The notes under the pieces were generated by a model. The model was not told the DNA's origin. It made no database searches and saw nothing but the letters and a program-made list of their open reading frames with translations. 22,128 nt of DNA from CAZNRY01 sp964575675 (lineage in GTDB: Bacteria > Eisenbacteria > RBG-16-71-46 > CAIMUX01 > VGJL01), in NCBI GenBank assembly GCA_964575675.1, contig CAZNRY010000050.1:1-22128 (forward strand). Reading direction: 5' to 3'. Shown in pieces: positions 7,416 to 14,434 of this stretch (its first letter is position 1; the number at the start of each line of letters is the position of its first letter). The position numbers and the translations under genes are program-made.

Positions 7416-9395
7416 CTAACGGACGAGGGCCAGCCGGACCGTCTGAGTTCTCAGGCCGGGCGCGCTGAATCGAACGAAGTAGATTCCCGAGCCAACCGGC
7501 GATCCGCTCTCACTGCGGCCGTCCCAGGTCAATGTGTACTGGCCAGGCGCAAGCCCGCCCCGGCGAAGCGTCGCAATGAGACGTCCCGACGGCTCGAAGA
7601 CGGCGATGCTCGCATCGGCCGCCTGAGAGAGATCCAACCGGAGCGCGGTGCCGCCGACCGTCGGATTGGGAGAAGGATCGTAGAGCCGCGTCGCCGCGGG
7701 AGACTGGAGATCGTTCACGGCAACCTGGGCGGAAAGCACCCTGGCCCGGAGTTGAACAACCAGTTCGGGCTGGGCCGTCGCACCGGGGAGCGGCTCATCC
7801 GAGCTCGCGAAGGTCAAGGTCGCCGTGTATGTCGAGTCGGACGCCGCCCCCGCGTCATCGAAGGCGACAGTGAAGTCCTGCCCCGTGCCGCCGATCAGGC
7901 AGGGCGTGAATCCTCCCACCAGCGAGAACCGCCCGCCCCCTCCGACGATGACGCCCGAGGTGACCGAGAGCCGCGCCTGGAGGGGATCGTATCCGACGTT
8001 GTGGATCCGCGTCGCCGCCTCGGCGAATCCGCCCGTCTCGTGGTCGCCGAAATCGAGCGAGCCGGTCAGAACGATGCCGATCGAATCGAGCGACGCGACG
8101 GAATGATCGAGAACGGCGCCGGCGAGCTCGATCGACATGAGCGGATCATCCGGGGCATCCGATGAGATCGTGAGGAACCCCACCTTCGAGCCGGCCGATT
8201 CGGTCCGCATCCCGACCCCCGCGAGGGCGGATCCCCCCGCGGCCACGGCCAACCCTTCGGGAGCGATGAAGTCGACGGGCGCCACGAACGAGCAGTTCAG
8301 CGAATCCGCCGGCGTCGCAGCCGGGTTGTTGATCAACAGGACCTGAGTCTGGTCGGTCGCCCCCACGATCACGGTTCCGAACGCCAACTCGGGGTCGGTT
8401 GCGATCTCCGCGGGGAGTTGAAGATCCGTCCGCAGGGGCAAGTGGTCGCTCGCGAGCTGGATGGCCGTCGCATAGTCCATGCCTTCGGGGATGGTGGGTA
8501 GATCGGTGATGTTCTTGTTCAGGTGCTGGGAATCGTTGCCGACCGCGACGCAGGTGTTCGGGATGATCGCCAGGCCCTGCCGCGTGCCGAGATTGATCGT
8601 CGGCAGGATGAAATCAAAGCGATCGTCCATGCCGCCGGTCGCCGCCCCGCTGGCGCACGTCCCCGAAAGGCAGGGCGATTGAGTGTGGTACGCGGAGAGC
8701 GATGCGTTGTCGTGCCATTCGCCGGCGGGCAGCATGTCGTAGACGCGGCCGACGTTGTTCGCCTGCGACTCGAGGAGCTTGGCGTAGCCGGGCTCGGTGC
8801 TCTGCTTGTAGAAGTTCAGGTCTGCGCAGATGAGAGCGTGCGTGCCCACCGGCATCGCGTTCATGTGATCCCGGATCCCCACGCACTCCGCAAGCCGCTG
8901 GCTCTCGTAGCCGGTCGACGCCTTGAGGTGCGCCGCGTAGATGCGCAGCTCGGCCGCGGCCGAGGTATATCCCACAGGCTGCAGCCGGTAGACGTGCACG
9001 AGACGCAACAGGCTCGCGGGGTTCGGATAGAAGTACGTCTGCTCGATGAACTGCACCTTCGCTGGCTTGTAGAAGATCGACGAGTCGGTGTCGTTGCCGT
9101 CGATGAATGGAACGGTCGCCCACTGGCCCGGCTCCATCACGTTGAGCACCTCGTTCAGGAACTGGGTCGGTCCGGAGGAAGTCGACATCTCTTCGGTCAC
9201 GATGATGTCGGCGTTGATCGGCCCAAGGACGGTGCGAAAGTAGGGCGCCCTTGCGGTCCCCGACGGGCCCGGGTAGTTCAAGATGTTGTAGTCCACGACG
9301 CGCAGAGCGTCGGCGGGCGAGGCGAGGAGAACGGCAAGAAGAGCGAGCAAGATGGGGACGTGTGGAGCGATCGCGAACCGTCTGCGGGAGGCCAT
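7416..9395 (-). CDS. Secreted endonuclease/exonuclease/phosphatase (DNase I-like) protein with sorting domain
   Basis: Start ATG at 9395 (MASRRRFAIA) is chosen over an in-frame upstream ATG at 9419 because CAGGAGTAACC precedes it; the product has 659 residues. A signal peptide ends near A30. The EEP fold motifs are in order: VVDYNILNY (N37), VTEEM (E69), AAHLKAS (H156), CADLNFY (D192/N194), DDRFDFIL (D258, D261) and ASDHLPL (D317-H318). The catalytic set therefore looks complete. Two ASH/HYDIN-like beta modules follow (about 330-560; LAFGTVIVGATDQTQVLLIN and LDFGDHETGGFAEAATRIHN), then a FlgD-like C-terminus with YDPSPNPTVGGTALRLDLS, SIAVFEPSGRLIATLR and GSGIYFVRF. EEP enzymes cleave nucleic acids or phosphorylated small molecules; extracellular DNA is an inferred substrate. 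Confidence 0.87.
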   Translation of the reverse strand: MASRRRFAIAPHVPILLALLAVLLASPADALRVVDYNILNYPGPSGTARAPYFRTVLGPINADIIVTEEMSTSSGPTQFLNEVLNVMEPGQWATVPFIDGNDTDSSIFYKPAKVQFIEQTYFYPNPASLLRLVHVYRLQPVGYTSAAAELRIYAAHLKASTGYESQRLAECVGIRDHMNAMPVGTHALICADLNFYKQSTEPGYAKLLESQANNVGRVYDMLPAGEWHDNASLSAYHTQSPCLSGTCASGAATGGMDDRFDFILPTINLGTRQGLAIIPNTCVAVGNDSQHLNKNITDLPTIPEGMDYATAIQLASDHLPLRTDLQLPAEIATDPELAFGTVIVGATDQTQVLLINNPAATPADSLNCSFVAPVDFIAPEGLAVAAGGSALAGVGMRTESAGSKVGFLTISSDAPDDPLMSIELAGAVLDHSVASLDSIGIVLTGSLDFGDHETGGFAEAATRIHNVGYDPLQARLSVTSGVIVGGGGRFSLVGGFTPCLIGGTGQDFTVAFDDAGAASDSTYTATLTFASSDEPLPGATAQPELVVQLRARVLSAQVAVNDLQSPAATRLYDPSPNPTVGGTALRLDLSQAADASIAVFEPSGRLIATLRRGGLAPGQYTLTWDGRSESGSPVGSGIYFVRFSAPGLRTQTVRLALVR

Positions 9396-9491
9396 GGTTA
9401 CTCCTGAGCTTGGTTGCAAGATGTCCGCCGGACGCTGAACGGGGGTGCCATCGCCGTCGGAATGAGCTTCTGTTACAGAGTAATCATGTGA

Positions 9492-9497
9492 ATTATA
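9492..9497 (-). promoter_or_regulatory. Perfect -10 box upstream of the EEP gene
   Basis: On the - strand this reads TATAAT, about 100 bases before ATG 9395, in an AT-rich patch. No good -35 hexamer sits 16-18 bases upstream, so it may depend on an activator or not be used. Confidence 0.35.
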
Positions 9498-9567
9498 CCG
9501 CGTTTCACCTCAGATCCGTCCCGAAATCTCCGAAGGCTCGCCGTCGACCACTCGATCGAGCTAACAC

Positions 9568-9595
9568 GTTATACTACAACAAGATAACGGGTCAG
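9568..9595 (-). promoter_or_regulatory. Second candidate promoter for the EEP gene
   Basis: On the - strand, CTGACC (9595-9590) and TATAAC (9573-9568) are separated by 16 bases and lie about 170 bases before the start. This is based on sequence match only. Confidence 0.3.
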
Positions 9596-9661
9596 CTCCT
9601 TGAGATCACAGCGAGCGATCCGGGGAGGGGAAGGGGTGTATCGCGCCCGTAACCGCAGTAA

Positions 9662-9695
9662 GAGACGGTGATTGCCCGGCTGGGGTTGCCGTCTC
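9662..9695 (-). terminator. Hairpin downstream of the ferritin-like gene
   Basis: GAGACGG and CCGTCTC form a 7-bp stem with a 20-base loop, 36 bases after the stop of the gene at 9731. A second CCGTCTC (9726-9732) could pair with the same arm, and GGGGTTG (9682-9688) also matches CAACCCC (9721-9727), so several folds compete. There is no T-run. Confidence 0.3.
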
Positions 9696-9730
9696 GCCGA
9701 TTCGGCCGGCCGCCACGCGACAACCCCGTC

Positions 9731-10252
9731 TCACATCTCGTGGGGTTCGTCGATGAACTCGTCCGGGTCGCGGTTGTCGTCGGGAGGTTGGGTCGCGAGC
9801 TGCCCTTTGACCATCTCCTGATGCTCCACCTCTTCGAGCCGGAGCTCCTCGAAGAGCTTCCTCACGTCCGGGTCGGCGAGGTATGGCAGAGCATGGGCGA
9901 AGAAGTCGTGGGCCTTGATTTCCGCCGCAAGGGCGATCTCGAGCACCCTGCGGGGAGTGATGAATGCCCGCGCCTTCTCGTACGCGGGGGGTTCCACATC
10001 CCAGAGCAGGTTCCGTTCGGTGGAGGCGGGCGTGTCGCCGAACCGCCCCTGCCTTCGGGACCGGAGCGCCTGGCCGGGCTTCGCCTCGTTCGCTGACATG
10101 AAACGGAAGAACTTGGCCGCCTCGGGAGTGAAGAACGCCTCCATCTGCTCCGCGAACTCCTGATAGCGCTCCTCCGCCTCTTCCTCGATGAGAATCGCGA
10201 GGTCGAGCGCGTCCTGCAACTTCAACCGGGCAAAATCGATCTCCCTGGCCAT
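9731..10252 (-). CDS. Ferritin-like (rubrerythrin-type) protein with modified diiron motif
   Basis: Start ATG 10252 (MAREIDFARL) follows GGAGG with 8-base spacing; an in-frame upstream ATG at 10342 adds a non-conserved extension. The 173 residues are mostly helical and resemble the rubrerythrin branch of the ferritin-like superfamily, whose members handle iron or reduce peroxide at a diiron site. Visible ligand helices are LIEEEAEERYQEF (E24 region), SANEAKPGQAL (E57), AAEIKAHDFF (E111) and EEVEHQEMV (E141-x2-H144). The second helix lacks the usual ExxH histidine: Pro60 sits where His is expected. No rubredoxin CxxC domain is present. The C-terminus is acidic (PDDNRDPDEFIDEPHEM). The product is probably cytoplasmic. 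A degraded or repurposed metal site is possible. Confidence 0.65.
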   Translation of the reverse strand: MAREIDFARLKLQDALDLAILIEEEAEERYQEFAEQMEAFFTPEAAKFFRFMSANEAKPGQALRSRRQGRFGDTPASTERNLLWDVEPPAYEKARAFITPRRVLEIALAAEIKAHDFFAHALPYLADPDVRKLFEELRLEEVEHQEMVKGQLATQPPDDNRDPDEFIDEPHEM

Positions 10253-10317
10253 GAATGATCCTCCGCTCCTTCCGTGTTTGGCGCCGTCTCGAGTCCCGCA
10301 GGCGTGATGAACGAAGC

Positions 10318-10461
10318 CTATCTTGCCACGACCGCCTTGCATCGGTCGATCACGCCGCAGCCCGACATCTCGACGAAGTATACACCGCCTGGGATCGGCC
10401 GGAGCGCGTCATCGACGCCGTCCCAGGTCGCGACATGCTGACCGGTCCGTGGGATGGGACC
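10318..10461 (-). pseudogene. Orphan C-terminal half of a FlgD/T9SS-like sorting domain
   Basis: On the - strand a frame ending at TAG 10318-10320 reads GPIPRTGQHVATWDGVDDAL, then RPIPGGVYFVEMSGCGVIDR and CKAVVAR. This matches the second half of the sorting domains of neighbouring genes (HxVxWDG...GVYFxxL...K.VVxR). The first half (SPNP and VYDxxGR strands) is absent, and no start codon or ribosome binding site precedes it. Only about ten codons of unrelated sequence separate it from the metallophosphoesterase stop, in another frame. It is best read as the tail of a deleted secreted-protein gene. Confidence 0.6.
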
Positions 10462-10468
10462 CGCGGCG

Positions 10469-11635
10469 CTATGATGCGCGCGGGCGCAGCGTGATCTTCA
10501 CGATCTCGGGAGCCGATGCGACGCGCATGGGCGGACCCCATGTCCCCACGCCTCGGGATACGTAAAGGAGCATCTCTCCGACTCGGTAGCCGCCGGCCTG
10601 ATACGGGAAGAAGAGCCGCGAGATGTAGGAGAGCGGCCACATCTGGCCGCGATGGGTGTGGCCCGAGAGCATGAGATCGATCCCGAGTCCCGCCGCGGCC
10701 GACGGCTGCACGGGCCGGTGATAGAGCAGGATCGCGGGCAGCGTGCGGGCCTCCGGTCCGATGACGCGATCGAAAGATGCCGGCCGGGTCCTCTCCGCAC
10801 GGCCGACGGCCGGGTCGTCGATGCCGTAGACCGAGATCGCGCCCGCGATGACGGTCCGCTCGTTGCGCAGGAACTTCACCCCGCCCGCGATCGCCGCCTC
10901 GACGACGGCATCGAGGCCGGCCATCGCATCATGGTTGCCTACGACTGCGAGCACCCCGTGACGCGCACGGAATCGTCCGAGAGCCGGCGCCAGATTCGCG
11001 AGGTCGGCCGCGTCCTCATCGACCAGGTCCCCGGTGATGACGATCAGGTCCGGGGCCAGACCATTCACCCGATCGACGAGCGACCGCAGGCGTCCGGCGC
11101 CGATGATCGCCCCGACGTGGACGTCGGAGATCTGGATGACCGAGAACCCATCGAGCTCCGGGGGAAGGTTCTTCATCCGAGCCTCGATCTCGGTCGTCAC
11201 CGTCCCGAATCGGGCCTGGTGAAGTCCCCAGCCGCTGGTCGCGAGCGCGATCACAGAAACCGCGGCAACCACGATCCGTCCGGCGCGGAGACCCCGCAGC
11301 GGCGCGAGATGGGGCGCGATGCCGCCCGCCCGAGCGAGCGATTCGGCGGCGTGCAGCAGCAGGGTGAGGAGGAGAACGTAGAGGAAGATGCCCAGCCACA
11401 CGGCGGCGATCCAGTTCAATGCGGCGGCAACGGGGCCGGTCGCGTCCCGCATCAAGATGTGCGTGAGGGGGAACGAGAGCGCAAGCGCCATGCCCACGCA
11501 GCGGACGCCCCAGAGGAGACCGCCCTTGGGTCCGCCGAGCGCCCGCAGGAGCCTTGCATAGACGTAGTAGTGCGCCCCGCCGAGGATGGCGACGACGAGA
11601 AGGATGAGTATTCCTATGATCGACCAGCGGACCAA
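10469..11635 (-). CDS. Membrane-anchored metallophosphoesterase (YkuE/YaeI-like)
   Basis: The frame is open up to 11902, but the N-terminal 89 codons of that frame are low-complexity and unlike a protein. TTG at 11635 is preferred because GGAAAGGACG precedes it and a membrane segment (VRWSIIGILILLVVAIL) follows; this gives 388 residues. About four transmembrane helices occupy residues 1-135. The calcineurin-like phosphoesterase domain follows with its five metal-binding blocks: QISDVHVG (D171, H173), VITGDLVDE (D203), VVGNHDAM (N234-H235-D236), LLYHRP (H306) and LSGHTHRGQ (H326, H328). This order is typical of the YkuE/YaeI group, some of which act on UDP-sugar lipids; the substrate here is unknown. 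The domain should face outside the cytoplasmic membrane. The TTG start suggests modest expression. Confidence 0.82.
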   Translation of the reverse strand: MVRWSIIGILILLVVAILGGAHYYVYARLLRALGGPKGGLLWGVRCVGMALALSFPLTHILMRDATGPVAAALNWIAAVWLGIFLYVLLLTLLLHAAESLARAGGIAPHLAPLRGLRAGRIVVAAVSVIALATSGWGLHQARFGTVTTEIEARMKNLPPELDGFSVIQISDVHVGAIIGAGRLRSLVDRVNGLAPDLIVITGDLVDEDAADLANLAPALGRFRARHGVLAVVGNHDAMAGLDAVVEAAIAGGVKFLRNERTVIAGAISVYGIDDPAVGRAERTRPASFDRVIGPEARTLPAILLYHRPVQPSAAAGLGIDLMLSGHTHRGQMWPLSYISRLFFPYQAGGYRVGEMLLYVSRGVGTWGPPMRVASAPEIVKITLRPRAS

Positions 11636-11938
11636 TGCGGCGTCCTTTCCACCCGTGTCGCGGCAAGGCTTGCGAGCCGCCCGGCTCTCGTCTTGCGACC
11701 CCGATTCGGCGTCCTCGCGCAATTCAGATTGTAGGCATGATCGCCCGGGAGCTGGGCGGCCATTCGGGGGACCGCCTTCGCTCGGCGCATGGCGAACGAG
11801 CCGCGGGCAGGCGCGCCCGGAAGGCAGGCGTCCTCGATCTTCCACATGACGCTTGACGAAGTGGTCATTAGGGGCGTTTAATCCACGCAAGCCGCTTCGC
11901 AAGTAAATCTGCTAACAGCCCCATCCTTGGAGGGTTGC
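11636..11938. other. 303-base divergent intergenic region
   Basis: It separates the metallophosphoesterase (- strand) from the cytochrome operon (+ strand). It contains the + strand promoter at 11853-11882. Frames crossing it lack start signals and recognisable protein features. Confidence 0.5.
11853..11882 (+). promoter_or_regulatory. Candidate sigma-70-like promoter of the multiheme cytochrome operon
   Basis: TTGACG (5/6 to consensus) and TTTAAT (5/6) are separated by 18 bases and lie about 57 bases before ATG 11939. It is the best-looking promoter in the window. Confidence 0.5.
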
Positions 11939-13072
11939 ATGCGTGTCAGAGGCGCCCTGCTCCTTTCCTGTGCCCTCGTTCTGTCGGGGGCTTCGCCTTC
12001 GGTCTCGACGAGCCCAAAGGGCCGCCCGTCCAGGAGCGATCTCTGCGGCGAGTGCCATCGGGACATCTACAGGATGTGGCGCGCATCGGCTCACGCGCAG
12101 GCGATGGAAGATCCCGTCTTCCTCGACGCCTACAGGGAGACGGATCGCGGCGAAGGGGCGAACGTTGCCCGCATCTGCCTCGGCTGCCACGCTCCCTCGG
12201 TCGAGATGACGGGCGACTACGCGCTCGAACTGAAGGTCACTTGGGAAGGGGTCAGCTGCGACATTTGCCACGGGATCACGTCTGTTGAGATGACCGAGCA
12301 GGGACCGCAGCTGAGTTTTGATCTCGGATCGACCAAACGGGGGCCGATCCGGGACGCCGCGCCCTTGGGTCATGAGGTCGCCTACTCGGAGCTTCACACC
12401 TCCTCCCTCATCTGCGCCCCCTGCCACGAGTACAAGAACGCCGAGGGCACGACGATCATGTCCACCTACTCGGAGTGGCAGAAGAGCGCGGCCGCCAAGG
12501 ACGGCAAGAGCTGCCAGGACTGCCACATGTATCGCGCCCAGGCCGACGTCGTGGATCCCCGCGTGATGCGGGCCCCGGATGCGCAGGTCAACGTGCACGA
12601 GGTCCCGGGAGGGCACTCGATCACGCAGTTGAACAAGGCCCTGACGGCCAACATGAAGCCGATCCGTACCGATGCGGAGCTCTTGCTGGATGTGCAGTTG
12701 AAGAACGCCGGCGCGGGCCACTCGGTCCCGACCGGGATGCCGTCCCGCCGGGTCATTCTCGAGATCAAGATCCGTACGAACGATGGGAAGACGTTTGAGG
12801 AGAGAAGGTCCTATGGCCAGACCTTCGCAGACGCCTCAGGCGCGCCGATCAAGCGGGACAGCGGGTTCTTTACGCGCGGGGTCAAGCTCTCGAGCGACAA
12901 TCGTTTCGCGAGCAACGAGCAGCGCGTCGAGACGTTCCGATTCCCGATTCCGCGCCAGGTCACGGCATTCGTGAACCTGAGGCTGCACTACGAGCATTCG
13001 CCGACGGGGACCGAGGAAGGGCGCACTTTCCTGACGTTCTACACGACGGAGCGGATGGTGGGGCCCGAGTAG
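11939..13072 (+). CDS. Periplasmic five-heme c-type cytochrome (cytochrome c554-like)
   Basis: ATG 11939 is chosen over in-frame TTG 11927 because the GGAGGG box lies between them. The first ~24 residues form a signal peptide (ALLLSCALVLSGAS). Five CXXCH heme sites are present: CGECH (36-40), CLGCH (80-84), CDICH (107-111), CAPCH (159-163) and CQDCH (192-196). A C-terminal beta domain contains AGHSVPTGMPSRRVILEIKI, a GHxxPTG element found in cytochrome c554-type multiheme proteins. No CXXCK site is present, so this is not a NrfA nitrite reductase. The length (377 aa) is also unlike the small NrfB. It probably accepts electrons from the membrane complex encoded just downstream and passes them to an acceptor not encoded in this window. 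Confidence 0.88.
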   Translation: MRVRGALLLSCALVLSGASPSVSTSPKGRPSRSDLCGECHRDIYRMWRASAHAQAMEDPVFLDAYRETDRGEGANVARICLGCHAPSVEMTGDYALELKVTWEGVSCDICHGITSVEMTEQGPQLSFDLGSTKRGPIRDAAPLGHEVAYSELHTSSLICAPCHEYKNAEGTTIMSTYSEWQKSAAAKDGKSCQDCHMYRAQADVVDPRVMRAPDAQVNVHEVPGGHSITQLNKALTANMKPIRTDAELLLDVQLKNAGAGHSVPTGMPSRRVILEIKIRTNDGKTFEERRSYGQTFADASGAPIKRDSGFFTRGVKLSSDNRFASNEQRVETFRFPIPRQVTAFVNLRLHYEHSPTGTEEGRTFLTFYTTERMVGPE

Positions 13073-13170
13073 ATGGCGGATGGGCTCGGCGCCGCAGCCG
13101 GCATTGCCGCCTGTTGGGATCCGTTTCACAAAGAGACATCCCGGCAGCCTTCCAACCAGAGAGGGAATCC

Positions 13171-13632
13171 GTGAAGGACAGATTCAAGGATGTGGAGCAT
13201 TACATCCGGGCCGCGATCCTCTTCGGCATCGGTCTCACCGTGTTCCTGGTCGCCCGCGAGCTGCTGATCCCGAAGAACTTCGGCGAGTACGGCCACTACC
13301 GGCCGGGAGCCCTGGCCGACAACCAAGCGCGGCCCGTCTCGTTCGCCGGGCGCGTCGCCTGCGAGGAGTGCCACAGCGAGGTTGTCGAGGAGAGGAATGG
13401 GAGTCGGCACGATCGCGTGAATTGCGAAGCCTGTCACGGCGCGCTGGCCGCGCATGCTGAGGATCCGACGTCGGTCAAACCGTCGCTACCCGATGTTGGA
13501 GCTCTCTGCCGCACCTGCCACGAGAGGCTGGTCGGCCGCCCGGTGAACTTCCCCCAGGTCGACGTGAAGGACCATTCGGGAGACGAAGCCTGCGCCAGTT
13601 GCCATCGACCCCACCACCCCGAGCTCGAGTAG
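13171..13632 (+). CDS. Membrane-anchored tetraheme c-type cytochrome
   Basis: GTG 13171 is preferred because AGAGAGGGAAT precedes it; the longer in-frame ATG at 13114 adds unconserved sequence. The 153-residue product has one N-terminal membrane helix (YIRAAILFGIGLTVFLVA, about 11-28), then a periplasmic domain with four CXXCH sites: CEECH (64-68), CEACH (85-89), CRTCH (113-117) and CASCH (141-145). Extra histidines (H80, H95, H148, H149) could be distal ligands. It probably carries electrons between the iron-sulfur/NrfD subunits and the soluble five-heme cytochrome. It lies 98 bases after that gene and 10 bases before the next. Confidence 0.85.
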   Translation: MKDRFKDVEHYIRAAILFGIGLTVFLVARELLIPKNFGEYGHYRPGALADNQARPVSFAGRVACEECHSEVVEERNGSRHDRVNCEACHGALAAHAEDPTSVKPSLPDVGALCRTCHERLVGRPVNFPQVDVKDHSGDEACASCHRPHHPELE

Positions 13633-13642
13633 GAGAAGAAGG

Positions 13643-14425
13643 ATGCAATCCGATCGCAGGGAGTTTCTGAAGAACGGCGCCCGGTTCATCCTCCTCACGA
13701 TGAGCGGTGGAGCGGCCCTCGAGAGTTTGCTCTCGGGGAAGGCGGAGGGGACGCCGGAGTACGAGGCGGCCCGGCACTGGTGGGCAATGATCCTCGACAT
13801 CGAGAAGTGCATAGGCTGCGGGAACTGCGTCCGCGCCTGCAAGACCGAGAACGACGTTCCCCTCGAACCGTATTTCTTCCGCACCTGGGTTGAGCGCTAT
13901 CACGTTCCTGCGAAGGACCCGGCGAACATCGAGGCCGAGGACCATCCGGATGTCGATTCTCCGAACGGAGGGTACGACGGGTTTCCGGAGCGATTTCACA
14001 TGGGGGACGGGTCGAAGAGCTTCTTCGTTCCGAAGCTGTGCAACCAATGCGCCCATTCTCCATGCGTCCAGGTCTGTCCGGTCGGGGCGACATTCGAGAG
14101 TCCCGACGGCGTCGTTCTCGTGGACAAGACCTATTGCCTGGGGTGCCGCTACTGCGTGCAAGCCTGCCCCTACGGGTGCCGCTTCATCGATCCCAGGACC
14201 CGGACCGTGGACAAGTGCAGTCTCTGCTACCACCGGATCACGAAGGGGCTCACGACGGCATGTTGCGAGACCTGCCCGACCGGCGCGCGGACGCTCGGCG
14301 ATTTAAAGGATCCGAACGACCCGATCCACACGTTCCTCGCGACGCACAAGGTCCAAGTTCTCAAGCCCCAGATGGCGACGGGATCGAAGGCCTACTACAA
14401 CGGCCTTGACGCTTCGGTGAGATAG
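13643..14425 (+). CDS. Tat-exported four-cluster [4Fe-4S] protein (NrfC/PsrB/HybA-type)
   Basis: The start follows GGAGAAGAAGG, 10 bases after the tetraheme gene. A twin-arginine signal SDRREFLKN (residues 3-11) with a hydrophobic stretch indicates folded export. Sixteen or more cysteines make four [4Fe-4S] sites: CIGCGNCVRAC (56-66), CNQCAHSPCVQVCP (133-146), CLGCRYCVQACP (165-176), and CSLC (192-195) with CCETCP (207-212). This is the electron-wire subunit of complex iron-sulfur molybdoenzyme-like assemblies. With no catalytic molybdopterin gene nearby, it probably bridges the NrfD-type quinone subunit and the cytochromes. The next gene starts 9 bases later. Confidence 0.92.
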   Translation: MQSDRREFLKNGARFILLTMSGGAALESLLSGKAEGTPEYEAARHWWAMILDIEKCIGCGNCVRACKTENDVPLEPYFFRTWVERYHVPAKDPANIEAEDHPDVDSPNGGYDGFPERFHMGDGSKSFFVPKLCNQCAHSPCVQVCPVGATFESPDGVVLVDKTYCLGCRYCVQACPYGCRFIDPRTRTVDKCSLCYHRITKGLTTACCETCPTGARTLGDLKDPNDPIHTFLATHKVQVLKPQMATGSKAYYNGLDASVR

Positions 14426-14434
14426 GGAGGGGAG

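Larger units (their letters stand above)
9396..9730. other. 335-base gene-free stretch between two - strand genes
   Basis: It is locally more AT-rich than its surroundings. On the - strand it holds two promoter-like elements serving 7416-9395 and a pair of alternative hairpins beyond the stop of the ferritin-like gene. No coding frame is supported. Confidence 0.5.

Noticed and set aside
11636..11902. N-terminal extension of the metallophosphoesterase frame to 11902
   Set aside because: The extra 89 codons are low-complexity and precede a TTG with a good ribosome binding site and a membrane helix. They also run close to the divergent promoter of the cytochrome operon.
11939..13072. NrfA-type ammonia-forming nitrite reductase
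   Set aside because: All five heme sites are CXXCH with no CXXCK catalytic heme, and the C-terminal half is a beta domain rather than the NrfA fold.
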